Made by a program: the position numbers and the translations under genes. From a virus, in IMG/VR virus record IMGVR_UViG_3300009146_000024, positions 1 through 39,860 of that record: a stretch of DNA of 39,860 bases, one strand, 5' to 3'. Below the pieces are notes generated by a model that saw only the letters and a program-made list of their open reading frames with translations, had not been told where the DNA came from and searched no databases. Shown here piece after piece: positions 30,004 to 37,578 of the stretch (position 1 is the stretch's first letter; each line of letters opens with the position of its first letter).

Positions 30004-31777
30004 TCGAATCGGCCTCCAATTGGTCGGCCAGGCTCGGCGGCAGTAGGGTGTCGACGGCCCGGATCTCGTAGGTCTGAACGATCATCGACATTAGGTACCG
30101 AGCACCGTCGGCCATCTGCAAGGCCAATTGCTGCACGGGTGGCGGCGTCTGAGGATTCATCGCAATGCCACTGATCTGGATGAGCTGCTGATAGTATTGG
30201 GTCAGAGTTCCCATCATTGACATGAGGCCCTGCTTCTCGATTTCGCGGTTAATCGTCGCAGTCGAAGCAGTTAGCTCCATCCCAATGCCATCAGCTATGA
30301 ACTCGTCAGGCAGGTTCAGGACGTTCTCGATCAGCTCCCCATCCTGGCCCTTGACGAAGTACGCCATGCCCGAGGGCCGGAACTGGGCATTCAGCAGCAG
30401 AAGCTGCTTACCTACTCCCCCAAGACAGTCGCGAATGTCGCGGACGTTCAGGTCAAATCTTCGGTTTCCTTCTTGGATGAGGGCGAGGGTTCCAGTTGCT
30501 GTTGCCCTGTTCCCCATAACGTTAGATTCTCGACCAAGCTGATAGTCAGCAATACCCGATCGCCGCTCAGCGTACGCAAGGCAAGATGTCTCAAGTTGGC
30601 GCATCGAGGGGTACACATCGGCCATCTGGAGGGCAACAATATCCCGTGCGGGGTCCGGCACGGTAAGAAATCTTCCCGGCCAAACACGAGTTCCATTTCT
30701 AACAACACCTCGCCTTCCAACGAAGCATCGCGTGTTGGCAAGGGTGGCGTTGTCGACTTGCTGGTTATGGAGCGTGGAGATTTCCTCTTGGATGAGGCAA
30801 AGTTGACGTGAGATACCGAGCCCATCTCGTTTTCCTTCTCGGTCGATGAACTTGCCTTTCTTGAAGGGACGACGGCCCATGATGTCGGGGTTGTACACGC
30901 AGCGAGCGATGGTCTTGGTCTCGTGGTGCCAGGTGAGCATTATCGGCACAGGAAGATCACTGCCGCCAACAGGAAGATCAGCATAGATCTCGTAGAGGGT
31001 GTTGAGCTTGTCTCGAGGACGAGTGGCCTCCTTTTCGAGCTCGTTCTCAAGAACCTTTTCCTCCATCGGGGTCATCTCTGCCTTGTGGGCGAGGATCTTG
31101 TCGACCTCTGTGTAGACCTGGTCATGCTTGCGCCACCGCAGCTGCCCATCTGTGAGCCGAATGCGATGAGAGATCCACTCGGCCTGATTGAGCTCGTCCT
31201 CGATGCCCGCCTGGCAAATGATATCGGCCAGAAGGACATGTTGGATCTGGGGGCGCCGGATGATTCGATCCTTCGCGCGCGCTGCACCTCGCTCGATTGC
31301 GAAGCCTCGCTGTGTGAAGGATTCCCAGTAGATCTTGAGGTAGCCCCACCCGTGCTTCACGACCTCAACGATCCAAGAGCGAACCTGAGCATACAGGTCA
31401 AGCTCGTTTGTGCGGGACCACTCCATGAAGTCCTGCAGGGGGTGGACGACGGGCTCGAGGTCTTTGATCAGCGCCTGTGCCGACCAGAACGGTTGCACAG
31501 CGAAGATTGTGTTGATAATGCGGGCGACGATCGAATCGACAGTGATGCCAACCAAAGGGATTACTAGGTTCGCAGCGCCGTCCCACGGAAACGTCTTTCT
31601 CGAGGTAAGGGGGTCACCCAGATAGAGGCGATTGGATTCGTCGATCCATTCGAGCTTAAGCTCATGTACTTGTAATGCCTCCTCCAGTTCACTGGCAAGA
31701 TACTGCGAAAGCCACTTCCGGTCATCCGCAGTCAGGTGGACCGGAGCGCCTGGAATGACCCCTGAGAGAGCGGACAC
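29876..31777 (-). CDS. Portal protein
   Basis: 633 aa from a GTG at 31777. Landmarks are FPWDGAANLVIPLVGITVDS near residue 63, VRSWIVEVVKHGWGYLKIYW, GRRPFKKGKFIDREGKRDGL and GISRQLCLIQEEISTLHNQQ, which match the P22-like portal family that forms the dodecameric DNA channel. The end, about residues 590-633, is Pro/Gly/Asn-rich (GGPPGMPPPAAG). Its 128-nt 3' part also encodes the next gene. Confidence 0.88.
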   Translation of the reverse strand: MSALSGVIPGAPVHLTADDRKWLSQYLASELEEALQVHELKLEWIDESNRLYLGDPLTSRKTFPWDGAANLVIPLVGITVDSIVARIINTIFAVQPFWSAQALIKDLEPVVHPLQDFMEWSRTNELDLYAQVRSWIVEVVKHGWGYLKIYWESFTQRGFAIERGAARAKDRIIRRPQIQHVLLADIICQAGIEDELNQAEWISHRIRLTDGQLRWRKHDQVYTEVDKILAHKAEMTPMEEKVLENELEKEATRPRDKLNTLYEIYADLPVGGSDLPVPIMLTWHHETKTIARCVYNPDIMGRRPFKKGKFIDREGKRDGLGISRQLCLIQEEISTLHNQQVDNATLANTRCFVGRRGVVRNGTRVWPGRFLTVPDPARDIVALQMADVYPSMRQLETSCLAYAERRSGIADYQLGRESNVMGNRATATGTLALIQEGNRRFDLNVRDIRDCLGGVGKQLLLLNAQFRPSGMAYFVKGQDGELIENVLNLPDEFIADGIGMELTASTATINREIEKQGLMSMMGTLTQYYQQLIQISGIAMNPQTPPPVQQLALQMADGARYLMSMIVQTYEIRAVDTLLPPSLADQLEADSNANPPPGGPQGVPGQNQNGAGVANPVGVPPGGPPGMPPPAAG

Positions 31778-31846
31778 TTACTTGACCTTCGGCGGCTTCT
31801 TTTGGGTGTTTCCACCACGGCGGGTGTTCTTTAGTGCGCGGCCCAT
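31778..31846 (-). CDS. 22-aa basic peptide
   Basis: ATG at 31846 after GGAGGAACAA, stop TAA at 31778-31780, next to the portal GTG. The peptide is rich in Lys, Arg, Gly and Pro (GRALKNTRRGGNTQKKPPK). The strong ribosome site and tight packing support coding; similar tiny basic peptides occur at 36889 and 38219. Function unknown. Confidence 0.5.
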   Translation of the reverse strand: MGRALKNTRRGGNTQKKPPKVK

Positions 31847-31855
31847 TTGTTCCTC

Positions 31856-32272
31856 CTATTTGAAGCCAAGACGGCTCATGATTCCCTGAGCCATCGCGGG
31901 ATCGAACGTCTTGGGAATCGCTGCGATTCCCCCCGATGGGCCGCCCTCACCGCCCATCGTGGTCATCGGTTTGGTGCCCTCCTTCATGATACGATCCATG
32001 AGGGTCGACTGCGAGAGCGCGGTCGTCACGCCGCCGATGTCCTTGGTTAGGGCCGTGAAGGCTTTCAGGTTGGCGATTCGCTCCTGCTCGTTGTCACCCA
32101 TGAAGCTCGAGACCATCTTGGCCTTGTCCATGCCCCGCGACAGGGCACCCATCATGCCCGACTCGCCCTCTCGGCCGCCGACTAGGGTCGGCGACTGGGC
32201 CTGGAACTGCTGGTCCATGGCCGTCTGAGAAACTCCACTGCTACCAAGTAGACCTGAGGCTTGTGTTCCCAT
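31856..32272 (-). CDS. Hypothetical protein upstream of the portal
   Basis: 138 aa. Helical, Gly/Ser/Met-rich (GMMGALSRGMDKAKMVSSFM) with IANLKAFTALTKDIGGVTTA and a C-terminal GIMSRLGFK. No motif recognised. It is packed between terminase-linked genes and the portal, with 2 nt between its start and the previous stop. Confidence 0.6.
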   Translation of the reverse strand: MGTQASGLLGSSGVSQTAMDQQFQAQSPTLVGGREGESGMMGALSRGMDKAKMVSSFMGDNEQERIANLKAFTALTKDIGGVTTALSQSTLMDRIMKEGTKPMTTMGGEGGPSGGIAAIPKTFDPAMAQGIMSRLGFK

Positions 32273-32274
32273 CG

Positions 32275-32601
32275 CTATCCTTTCCCTACGAGCATGAACG
32301 CCCGTTCTGGTGAAGTGTAGGCGCGTGCAAAGACCTTCTCCATGCCTTCGCGATCACCGCCGATTGACTCGAAGAGGCGCATACGCTCCTTGGCTGTGGC
32401 GCCCTCTGCCATCCTGCGCTGCTGCTGGCGGCGGATGCCCGTCATCGGGTCCCAAGTCTGGGTGCTTATGCCCATTCCTGGGCGAAGGAAATGCTGCTCA
32501 AACATCTTGGTGAACAGCACTTTCGCGGCCGGATCAGAGTCGCGAAGAGCCTGTTTTTGGGTTTCGGCGGCAGCGGGGGCCTTGGAAGGGTTGTTGTCCA
32601 T
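32275..32601 (-). CDS. Hypothetical protein
   Basis: 108 aa. An Ala/Gln-rich N-terminus, then FEQHFLRPGMGISTQTWDP, RRQQQRRMAEGATAKERM and a C-terminal SPERAFMLVGKG. Mostly helical and basic in the middle. Starts one base within the previous stop. No family recognised. Confidence 0.6.
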   Translation of the reverse strand: MDNNPSKAPAAAETQKQALRDSDPAAKVLFTKMFEQHFLRPGMGISTQTWDPMTGIRRQQQRRMAEGATAKERMRLFESIGGDREGMEKVFARAYTSPERAFMLVGKG

Positions 32602-32978
32602 TAGAAGTATATTGCCTCAACTTCAACCGAGAACGGATCTGCAGCGACCTCGATGATGTCCGTTGTGGCTGGTTTGCGGAGCATAAGCGGGACCTTGCCG
32701 ACCAAGGGAATCACGCATTCCCACCCCAGCACGCCGGTGGCACCTGGGAATGTGATTCGGAAGGTCGATTCGTTCACGGCGGGCTGGGGCTGCCAGATTT
32801 GAAGAAAGAGGTTCATTTCGCCATCTAGCGGCCAGTAGAAGCGAACCACGTCCATCCCGCCGTAGATCGACCAGTGCTCGTGGCGACTGTTTTGGGTCTG
32901 CGTGACGGAATCGACGTTGTTTTCGGAGCTAGATATCGGGTCGGTAGAAAAGACAGCGATTCGAACAGTCGTCGGCAT
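32601..32978 (-). CDS. Beta-rich hypothetical protein
   Basis: 125 aa starting MPTTVRIAVFSTDPI. Strand-rich with aromatic residues (HWSIYGGMDVVRFYWPLDGE, FRITFPGATGVLGWECVIPL). AAGAGGAG precedes the start, just after repeat R2. It could be a structural or assembly protein; it lies between the terminase and portal regions. No recognised domain. Confidence 0.6.
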   Translation of the reverse strand: MPTTVRIAVFSTDPISSSENNVDSVTQTQNSRHEHWSIYGGMDVVRFYWPLDGEMNLFLQIWQPQPAVNESTFRITFPGATGVLGWECVIPLVGKVPLMLRKPATTDIIEVAADPFSVEVEAIYF

Positions 32979-32997
32979 CAGTCGCTCCTCTTACAGT

Positions 32998-33045
32998 CCG
33001 CGCCACCCCACCCCCCCGCCGGACCGGAGGGAGGCTGAGAGGGTT
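32998..33045 (-). repeat. GC-rich dispersed repeat, copy R2, in the terminase 3' gap
   Basis: The plus strand CCGCGCCACCCCACC is followed by C-runs, CCGGACCGGAGG and GAGGCTGAGAGGG, matching R1 and R3. On the transcribed minus strand, CCTCCC can pair with GGGGGG and then GTGGGGTGG follows. It sits in the 85-nt gap after the large terminase stop, where a terminator or mRNA-processing site would be expected. Confidence 0.5.
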
Positions 33046-33063
33046 ATACAAGGCCAAAAGCGA

Positions 33064-34599
33064 TCAATATCCCGTTGCACTACATATTCCTTCGTAGCGC
33101 GGCTGTTGCTCGTCGTCCGGTTCTGCACGACGCATGTCCTTGTCTGTGTCGGGGCTAACCCAGACTTGCGGGCCGTACGAAAGGGCGTCGAGCACGTCGA
33201 CCGTATCGCCCAGCGGAAACGCCTCAAATTCTTCGATCAGTACCTGACAGGTTGATCTCCGAATCCAAAGGCGTCCCCGCTCGGCGTACGGTTGCAAGCC
33301 GCGGATGCGAGTCTCTTTCCCTTCCTTGCTGCCCGGGCGAACTTCGCGCACGTTGAGCCACCGTCCCCGCCGCATACATTCGGCCTCGATGAAGCCTTTA
33401 AGAGCCCTTTGGTACGCCACTCCTTCTACTACGATCGCAATTGGATCCCACCTCGCCGCCATCTCGAATATCTTGTCGATCATCCGGAGTGGTTGGCACC
33501 GATCAGCCCACGCCTCCAACACCATGACTCGTTCGACTTCATCGAGGCCGGCGCACACGACAGCACTACGCGCGGCGTAGTTCTTCTCGCTGATTGCGGG
33601 GTCCACGAAGATACACGGCACAACCTTCGTAGCTTTCGGTTGACCGACCATCCGCAGACTTACGGTCCCCTCGCCATCTTGTTCCCACCCTTCGAGCTCG
33701 AAATACCTGAGCCACCCGGGGTCGAACGTGAGGCTTTCGGGGTCAAATGGTTCGTTCTGATACTGACAACTGAACTTGAAGTTCCCAATCTTATGCTTGA
33801 TACGCAGGAGTTCGTTAAGCGGGAACCTCTCGGACCAGAGGGTAGTTCCGTCCTTCGCAACAGCTTTCCTATGAAAGATGTCAATGTCACGCTCGTGCTC
33901 CATGATCCACGCGTACAAATCCCGGTGGGTCCACCGAGTTCCATACGTCTGAATCGGGTCGATGGGCTTCTCGAGCAACGACTCGCAGTACAGGTACCAG
34001 TCGATCGTCTTCTTCATGACGTCGACGCTCTCGCTAGCCTCCTTGCCCACGAGGTCGTCGAGCTTGATCATGTTATAGTGTCGGGAGACGACCGCTCCAC
34101 CGACGCCCATAACCTCAACTGTTGCTTCAGGGTAGTCTTTGGTCCTCGGGACCAACATCTCGCTTTCGGACCATTTCGTTTTCCCGATATCGGGGATCAG
34201 CTCAGGAAACAACCACCTGAAAAGTGTGGCTCTCTCGAACACGGCCTGAATCCTCCGAAGGAAGTGGCTCGCGTTCGTGGCGGTTTCATTCGCGATGAGC
34301 AACCGGATATTCGGGTTCGCGGCAATAAGCCGCACGGTATCGGCAATGGTCCAGACGGATGTCTTCAAATGGTCGCGCGGCACTAGGCCGAGCTTCCGTG
34401 TGCTAGGGCCCTCGATCCATCCGCACATGATCCCATGCAACGTCGGCGTGAGATCATGGAAGCCCACGAACGCCTTGGCCATCAGGAACGTTGATCGCTG
34501 GGCCTGCATCCGCAGATTCAGCCGAACCTCCTCACTCCGACGACTACTATCGCCGGTCTGTGAGGCGTACTCGGCCTGCTCGAAGTCGCTAGCAAACAT
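33064..34599 (-). CDS. terL: Terminase large subunit
   Basis: 511 aa. ATPase region: GLVPRDHLKTSVWTIADT is the Walker A-like motif of this family near residues 71-88, NIRLLIANETA the following strand, and YNMIKLDDLVGKE the Walker B region. Nuclease region: CIFVDPAISEKNY (first acidic residue) near residue 340, IAIVVEGVAYQRAL, and DVLDALSYGPQ near residue 468 (last aspartate). Together these cut and package DNA at the portal. The motif copy c lies 5 nt before the ATG and no normal ribosome site is seen there. Confidence 0.92.
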   Translation of the reverse strand: MFASDFEQAEYASQTGDSSRRSEEVRLNLRMQAQRSTFLMAKAFVGFHDLTPTLHGIMCGWIEGPSTRKLGLVPRDHLKTSVWTIADTVRLIAANPNIRLLIANETATNASHFLRRIQAVFERATLFRWLFPELIPDIGKTKWSESEMLVPRTKDYPEATVEVMGVGGAVVSRHYNMIKLDDLVGKEASESVDVMKKTIDWYLYCESLLEKPIDPIQTYGTRWTHRDLYAWIMEHERDIDIFHRKAVAKDGTTLWSERFPLNELLRIKHKIGNFKFSCQYQNEPFDPESLTFDPGWLRYFELEGWEQDGEGTVSLRMVGQPKATKVVPCIFVDPAISEKNYAARSAVVCAGLDEVERVMVLEAWADRCQPLRMIDKIFEMAARWDPIAIVVEGVAYQRALKGFIEAECMRRGRWLNVREVRPGSKEGKETRIRGLQPYAERGRLWIRRSTCQVLIEEFEAFPLGDTVDVLDALSYGPQVWVSPDTDKDMRRAEPDDEQQPRYEGICSATGY

Positions 34600-34604
34600 A
34601 GCGT

Positions 34605-34617
34605 TTCAATTTTTGAA
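34605..34617 (-). promoter_or_regulatory. Palindromic motif copy c (TTCAA-TTT-TTGAA)
   Basis: A perfect 5-bp inverted repeat with an AAA centre on the minus strand, flanked downstream by ACGCT and then the large-terminase ATG. It lies in the 26-nt gap after the 36-aa acidic gene. It occupies the place where a Shine-Dalgarno site should be, so the palindrome may act on transcription or on translation of terL. Confidence 0.5.
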
Positions 34618-34625
34618 CGGGCAAC

Positions 34626-34736
34626 TTACTTGCCCTCGTCGGCTTCCTCCTCGTCCTCCAGATCTTCCTTCAGCTGCTCGAGCTCCTCTTCCGAAAGCTC
34701 CTCGTCCTTGACTTCGTCCTCGGGCCTCTTGTTCAT
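34626..34736 (-). CDS. 36-aa acidic peptide
   Basis: ATG at 34736, stop 34626-34628. Almost entirely Glu/Asp/Leu/Lys (EELSEEELEQLKEDLEDEEE), probably an acidic helix. GGAGGATCTGAG provides the ribosome site. It precedes the large terminase. The plus-strand serine-rich frame over the same DNA is a shadow. Confidence 0.55.
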   Translation of the reverse strand: MNKRPEDEVKDEELSEEELEQLKEDLEDEEEADEGK

Positions 34737-34737
34737 C

Positions 34738-34992
34738 TCAGATCCTCCTTATCCCTACGCGGCCGGCTCGGTTCACCAGGTCCGCGAAGTCCCCGTAAGC
34801 CGTTTGCCCCAGCTCGGGCGTCTGGCGACCCACGGTCATCCTTTGATCAATGATCCCCTTCGATCCCTCGAGAGTCGCCTGCGGATCCTTCCTGAGCTCA
34901 CTCCTGTCCATCCACAGCCGCTTCCTCGAGATCCTCGGCGTATCGCGCGGGTACTTCAACTCGACGTGTCTGGTCTTGTTGAGGGTCTTCAC
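34738..34992 (-). CDS. Small basic protein near the terminase genes
   Basis: 84 aa with TRHVELKYPRDTPRISRKRL and GRQTPELGQTAYGDFADLV. Basic N-terminal half, mixed C-terminal half. The stop lies one base before the next start codon, and the start overlaps the upstream gene by 4 nt. Possibly connected with packaging by position; no family known. Confidence 0.65.
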   Translation of the reverse strand: MKTLNKTRHVELKYPRDTPRISRKRLWMDRSELRKDPQATLEGSKGIIDQRMTVGRQTPELGQTAYGDFADLVNRAGRVGIRRI

Positions 34993-35105
34993 TTCTTCCC
35001 CCCTTTCTTCGGGTTCGGCAAAGCGCGTACCATCTTGATGAACAAGTTCTGCGCTTTACTCGGCGGTCTCTTTCCCTGCCAAGCCGTTGCTGCCTTCTTT
35101 GCCAT
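34989..35105 (-). CDS. 38-aa basic peptide
   Basis: ATG at 35105 lies inside the end of the small-terminase gene (49-nt overlap) and TGA overlaps the next start (ATGA). Sequence rich in Lys and Pro (MAKKAATAWQGKRPPSKAQN) with an end KKGGKK. The coupled stop supports coding. Possible nucleic-acid binding is inference from charge alone. Confidence 0.5.
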   Translation of the reverse strand: MAKKAATAWQGKRPPSKAQNLFIKMVRALPNPKKGGKK

Positions 35106-35589
35106 TCCCGTTCTCCGTCACGTCTATGATCCGGTGCGCATGAGCCTCTTGAAGTACCCCCGCCACATGGGCGAGAGCCTCCGCATCAATTGTATGTACC
35201 ATTTCCCCGACAACTTTCGTCGGCGCGCGTTTTCCAGCGCGATCAAGTATGTCCTGCGCCGTCGACGCCGCTCCCAGTTGTGCTCGTACATCATCGGCCT
35301 TCTCGAACAGGCGCTCCATGACTTCCTTCTCAACCGTGAACGCCCGATCCGCTGAGTTCATTATGGCCTTATCAAGATGCTTTGAACTCTCCCTGAGGTC
35401 CTGCACGAACGTTGACTCAAGCGCAATCAAGAACCGCGCGACTCTTGGACGCTTGAGTATGTAGCTCACGGTCATGTAGTCCGTATCGAGGAACCGCCCG
35501 ATTACAGCCTCCGACATGCCAGCCGCCCTCATAAGAGCGACTCGCCTCTCGATCGGCTCAAGATCCCGGTAATCTAGGTGTCTACTCAT
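35056..35589 (-). CDS. terS: Terminase small subunit-like protein
   Basis: 177 aa. The N-terminal segment ALMRAAGMSEAVIGRFLDTD followed by MTVSYILKRPRVARFL is a helix-turn-helix of the small-terminase type (sampling DNA with a TVSYILKRP recognition helix). Central coiled helices (ADRAFTVEKEVMERLFEKAD) would form the oligomer ring, and the disordered tail could contact TerL. Position upstream of terL agrees. Confidence 0.65.
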   Translation of the reverse strand: MSRHLDYRDLEPIERRVALMRAAGMSEAVIGRFLDTDYMTVSYILKRPRVARFLIALESTFVQDLRESSKHLDKAIMNSADRAFTVEKEVMERLFEKADDVRAQLGAASTAQDILDRAGKRAPTKVVGEMVHTIDAEALAHVAGVLQEAHAHRIIDVTENGNGKEGSNGLAGKETAE

Positions 35590-36362
35590 TACAGACTCTT
35601 ATCCCGCAACAGGCGCTCCGCAATCCGTGCCCTCATGCCCGCCGTCGCCCCGATATCAAGTGGTCTCTCCACGAATCTTCCTACCCGCACGGCCAACTCA
35701 CCCGGCGTGCCTCCCTTACCGAATGCCCTTTCGTAGCTACCCCTCTCGTTTGTCCCTCCAAATCGCTCCGAGCCGCCGTCCCTCTCGAGCGCAATCCAGT
35801 CAAGCTGTGCCTCCGGGTCCCGCCAGTCCCTTCCCGTCGCGCTCGCAAAGTTCTGGAGCCCCCGCAGCCGTGGCCCATTCCACTGCATGAACCCGTGGCT
35901 ATTCTCGCCCGGCACACTCGACTTGATCCCCGGATAAAAGCTCGATTCCACATGCACGTTCCCCGCGACGGCCGCTGCCTCCGCGGGCGAAAATCCCCTT
36001 CTCGTTAGACCATCCACAAACTTCTCCGGATCGTACCCGGCCCCAAGGGCCACTGGAGCCTTCGCAAGCAGCGACTTCTTTTTTGGCACCATGGACATGG
36101 CCGCGAGCGGCTCGGGTTCCTTTGGCGTCTCCCTCGGCGTTTCTACCGGCCAAATATCTGGCCCGGGCTCCTTTGTGGGCTCCTGCGGTGCCTGGGGAGC
36201 TGGTTCCTTTCTCCTAGCGGCCTCGTCTTCCGCAAGGAACTTGAACGTCGCGCTCGGGTATCCCCCAAGCTCCGTGGCCTCACGTTCTTTCCTTGCCTTG
36301 ATAAACATCATCAGTTGCTGTAAACGCAAATCTCGAGCACTTTGCTGTTGTTGTTTCGGCAT
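35589..36362 (-). CDS. Virion-associated lysozyme (phage tail lysozyme domain)
   Basis: 257 aa. A charged, proline-rich N-terminal half (about residues 1-105) is followed by a lysozyme-like domain: GFSPAEAAAVAGNVHVESSF with the likely catalytic glutamate in HVES, then GENSHGFMQWNGPRLRGLQN and DPEAQLDWIALE. This is the phage tail lysozyme family (Phage_lysozyme2), which opens peptidoglycan locally for DNA entry. It overlaps small-terminase and zinc-protein genes by one base. Confidence 0.8.
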   Translation of the reverse strand: MPKQQQQSARDLRLQQLMMFIKARKEREATELGGYPSATFKFLAEDEAARRKEPAPQAPQEPTKEPGPDIWPVETPRETPKEPEPLAAMSMVPKKKSLLAKAPVALGAGYDPEKFVDGLTRRGFSPAEAAAVAGNVHVESSFYPGIKSSVPGENSHGFMQWNGPRLRGLQNFASATGRDWRDPEAQLDWIALERDGGSERFGGTNERGSYERAFGKGGTPGELAVRVGRFVERPLDIGATAGMRARIAERLLRDKSL

Positions 36363-36538
36363 CAGCTCACCGAAATTAAAGTAGCGTCGTGAAGGTCGAG
36401 CCCGTTGACGACCTGGGTTTGTTTGTCACCGTGGCAGTACACCATGTACAGCACGGCCCCGCTGAAAAGATCCAAGCGTCTCTCGACCTTCTCGACGCCA
36501 CGTTTGCACTTCGCACAGTACGGCCACTCGAACGTCAC
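36362..36538 (-). CDS. 58-aa zinc-knuckle protein
   Basis: GTG at 36538 overlaps the previous stop (GTGA), and TGA at 36362-36364 overlaps the tail lysozyme ATG. CAKCKRG near residue 8 and YCHGDKQ near residue 34 give a C-x2-C...C-H metal site. Such short knuckles are frequent in phage late operons. Function unknown. Confidence 0.6.
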   Translation of the reverse strand: MTFEWPYCAKCKRGVEKVERRLDLFSGAVLYMVYCHGDKQTQVVNGLDLHDATLISVS

Positions 36539-36738
36539 GGCAATACTCTAGGTGTCCCTGGAAAGTTCACGAGGCCCACTGCTGACATTAGCATCAGCAA
36601 GAGCCAGATCACGATTCCGATGATCACCACCGCATTGATGATCTGCTTGATTCGCGCGTCCATCGGGATGTACGTGTTCACGGCCCACAGCAGCACCCCA
36701 AGGACAATAAGAATGACGACAACTTGGATGAGCAGCAC
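36535..36738 (-). CDS. Small two-helix membrane protein (Thivi_2564-like), holin candidate
   Basis: 67 aa with a GTG start. Two membrane helices: about residues 2-20 (LLIQVVVILIVLGVLLWAV) and 33-55 (IINAVVIIGIVIWLLLMLMS), joined by NTYIPMDARIKQ. The joining loop and layout match the Thivi_2564 family of small phage membrane proteins. It is located near the endolysin, so a holin role is plausible but unproven. Confidence 0.75.
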   Translation of the reverse strand: MLLIQVVVILIVLGVLLWAVNTYIPMDARIKQIINAVVIIGIVIWLLLMLMSAVGLVNFPGTPRVLP

Positions 36739-36885
36739 TTACTTGCCCCCCTTCCCCTTGTGTTTGGTAGAGGCGAAGTCCTTCAGCTGAGATGTAGACA
36801 TTCCAGTCTTCGTCCCCTTCCCAGCCCGTTTGCGTGCCAGCTCTGCGCCCATAAACCTCTGCTGGGCCTTCGACTTCGCTGGCAT
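36739..36885 (-). CDS. DUF3008-like basic protein
   Basis: 48 aa. The opening MPAKSKAQQRFMGAELARKR followed by TKTGMSTSQLKDFASTKHKG is the recognisable DUF3008 pattern, a short basic protein widespread in bacteria and phages with unknown function. TAA is next to the GTG of the membrane protein. Not preceded by a strong ribosome site (CTAGGCC). Confidence 0.75.
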   Translation of the reverse strand: MPAKSKAQQRFMGAELARKRAGKGTKTGMSTSQLKDFASTKHKGKGGK

Positions 36886-36888
36886 GGC

Positions 36889-37002
36889 CTAGTACATGAC
36901 GCCCTTCGGGGGCTTCTTGACTTCCCCGATAGGTGCTCCTCGACGCGGGATCGGCGGCTTGCCCTTCGGTGGGGCAGTTCCCTTCCCCTTCTTTTTTGGC
37001 AT
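36889..37002 (-). CDS. 37-aa basic Pro/Lys-rich peptide
   Basis: ATG at 37002 follows GGGAGTG; stop TAG at 36889-36891. Sequence is rich in Lys, Pro and Gly (MPKKKGKGTAPPKGKPPIPR and on). It has the same character as the peptides at 31778, 34989 and 38219; the four may bind nucleic acid or be virion peptides. Coding is supported by position and ribosome site only. Confidence 0.5.
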   Translation of the reverse strand: MPKKKGKGTAPPKGKPPIPRRGAPIGEVKKPPKGVMY

Positions 37003-37014
37003 GGCACACTCCCT

Positions 37015-37578
37015 TTAGATCCACGTTAGCGCGTTGAGAAACTTCTCCCCGTACCCTGCAATGTCTCCTGCTCGATCGTGGCCATTCACAATGGTCCGTG
37101 CGTTGTACCAGTCGGTGATCGACTCCGTAAAGAACTGGCCGAGCCGCTTACCTGTGAAGTCTCCGTCGTACATCCCGGTGATGATCACCTTCTTGGCGAC
37201 CTCGGGGTCGAGCGCCAGGTCTGGGTTTTGGATCAGCGCGCCCCGCAGGCCCAACTTCGCGTCCATCTTTCGGTAGTTTTCTTCCCACGTCAGCTGCACG
37301 TAACCTCTGCCGAACCAGGGATAATACGGCTTTGATTTCAGGTACGTCTGCCCACCGTATTCCTTGATCGGCTGCATGGTCATGGCTGTTTCGTGGTACG
37401 TCGTTGCCAGAATGTATGCAAGACATCGGTCGTCTATGTGGTACTTCTCCGGTAGAGGAGGGTTCTCGTTGTCGTACCAATCCAAGAACACGTTACACCC
37501 GTCTACCTGTTGCTGGTTCATGGTCACGAATAGGTAATACTTGATGTTCTCGAAGAAGTAGTCTCGGTGAATGCTCAC
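37015..37578 (-). CDS. Endolysin, chitinase-like GH19 family
   Basis: 187 aa from a GTG at 37578 that overlaps the previous stop (GTGA). YILATTYHETAMTMQPIKEY carries the first catalytic glutamate (HETA) near residue 62. KSKPYYPWFGRGYVQLTWEE is the substrate-groove motif GRGYVQLTW typical of GH19-type phage lysins. PDLALDPEVAKKVIITGMYD follows as expected. It would cut cell-wall glycan at lysis. No signal peptide, so a holin would be needed. Confidence 0.85.
   Translation of the reverse strand: MSIHRDYFFENIKYYLFVTMNQQQVDGCNVFLDWYDNENPPLPEKYHIDDRCLAYILATTYHETAMTMQPIKEYGGQTYLKSKPYYPWFGRGYVQLTWEENYRKMDAKLGLRGALIQNPDLALDPEVAKKVIITGMYDGDFTGKRLGQFFTESITDWYNARTIVNGHDRAGDIAGYGEKFLNALTWI

Noticed and set aside
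33292-34386. 364-aa plus-strand frame opposite the large terminase
   Set aside because: Antisense of a gene with ATPase and nuclease motifs.
34630-35355. 241-aa plus-strand frame opposite the small terminase
   Set aside because: It starts with a serine run that mirrors the acidic 36-aa gene on the other strand. No ribosome site, and it crosses three real leftward genes.
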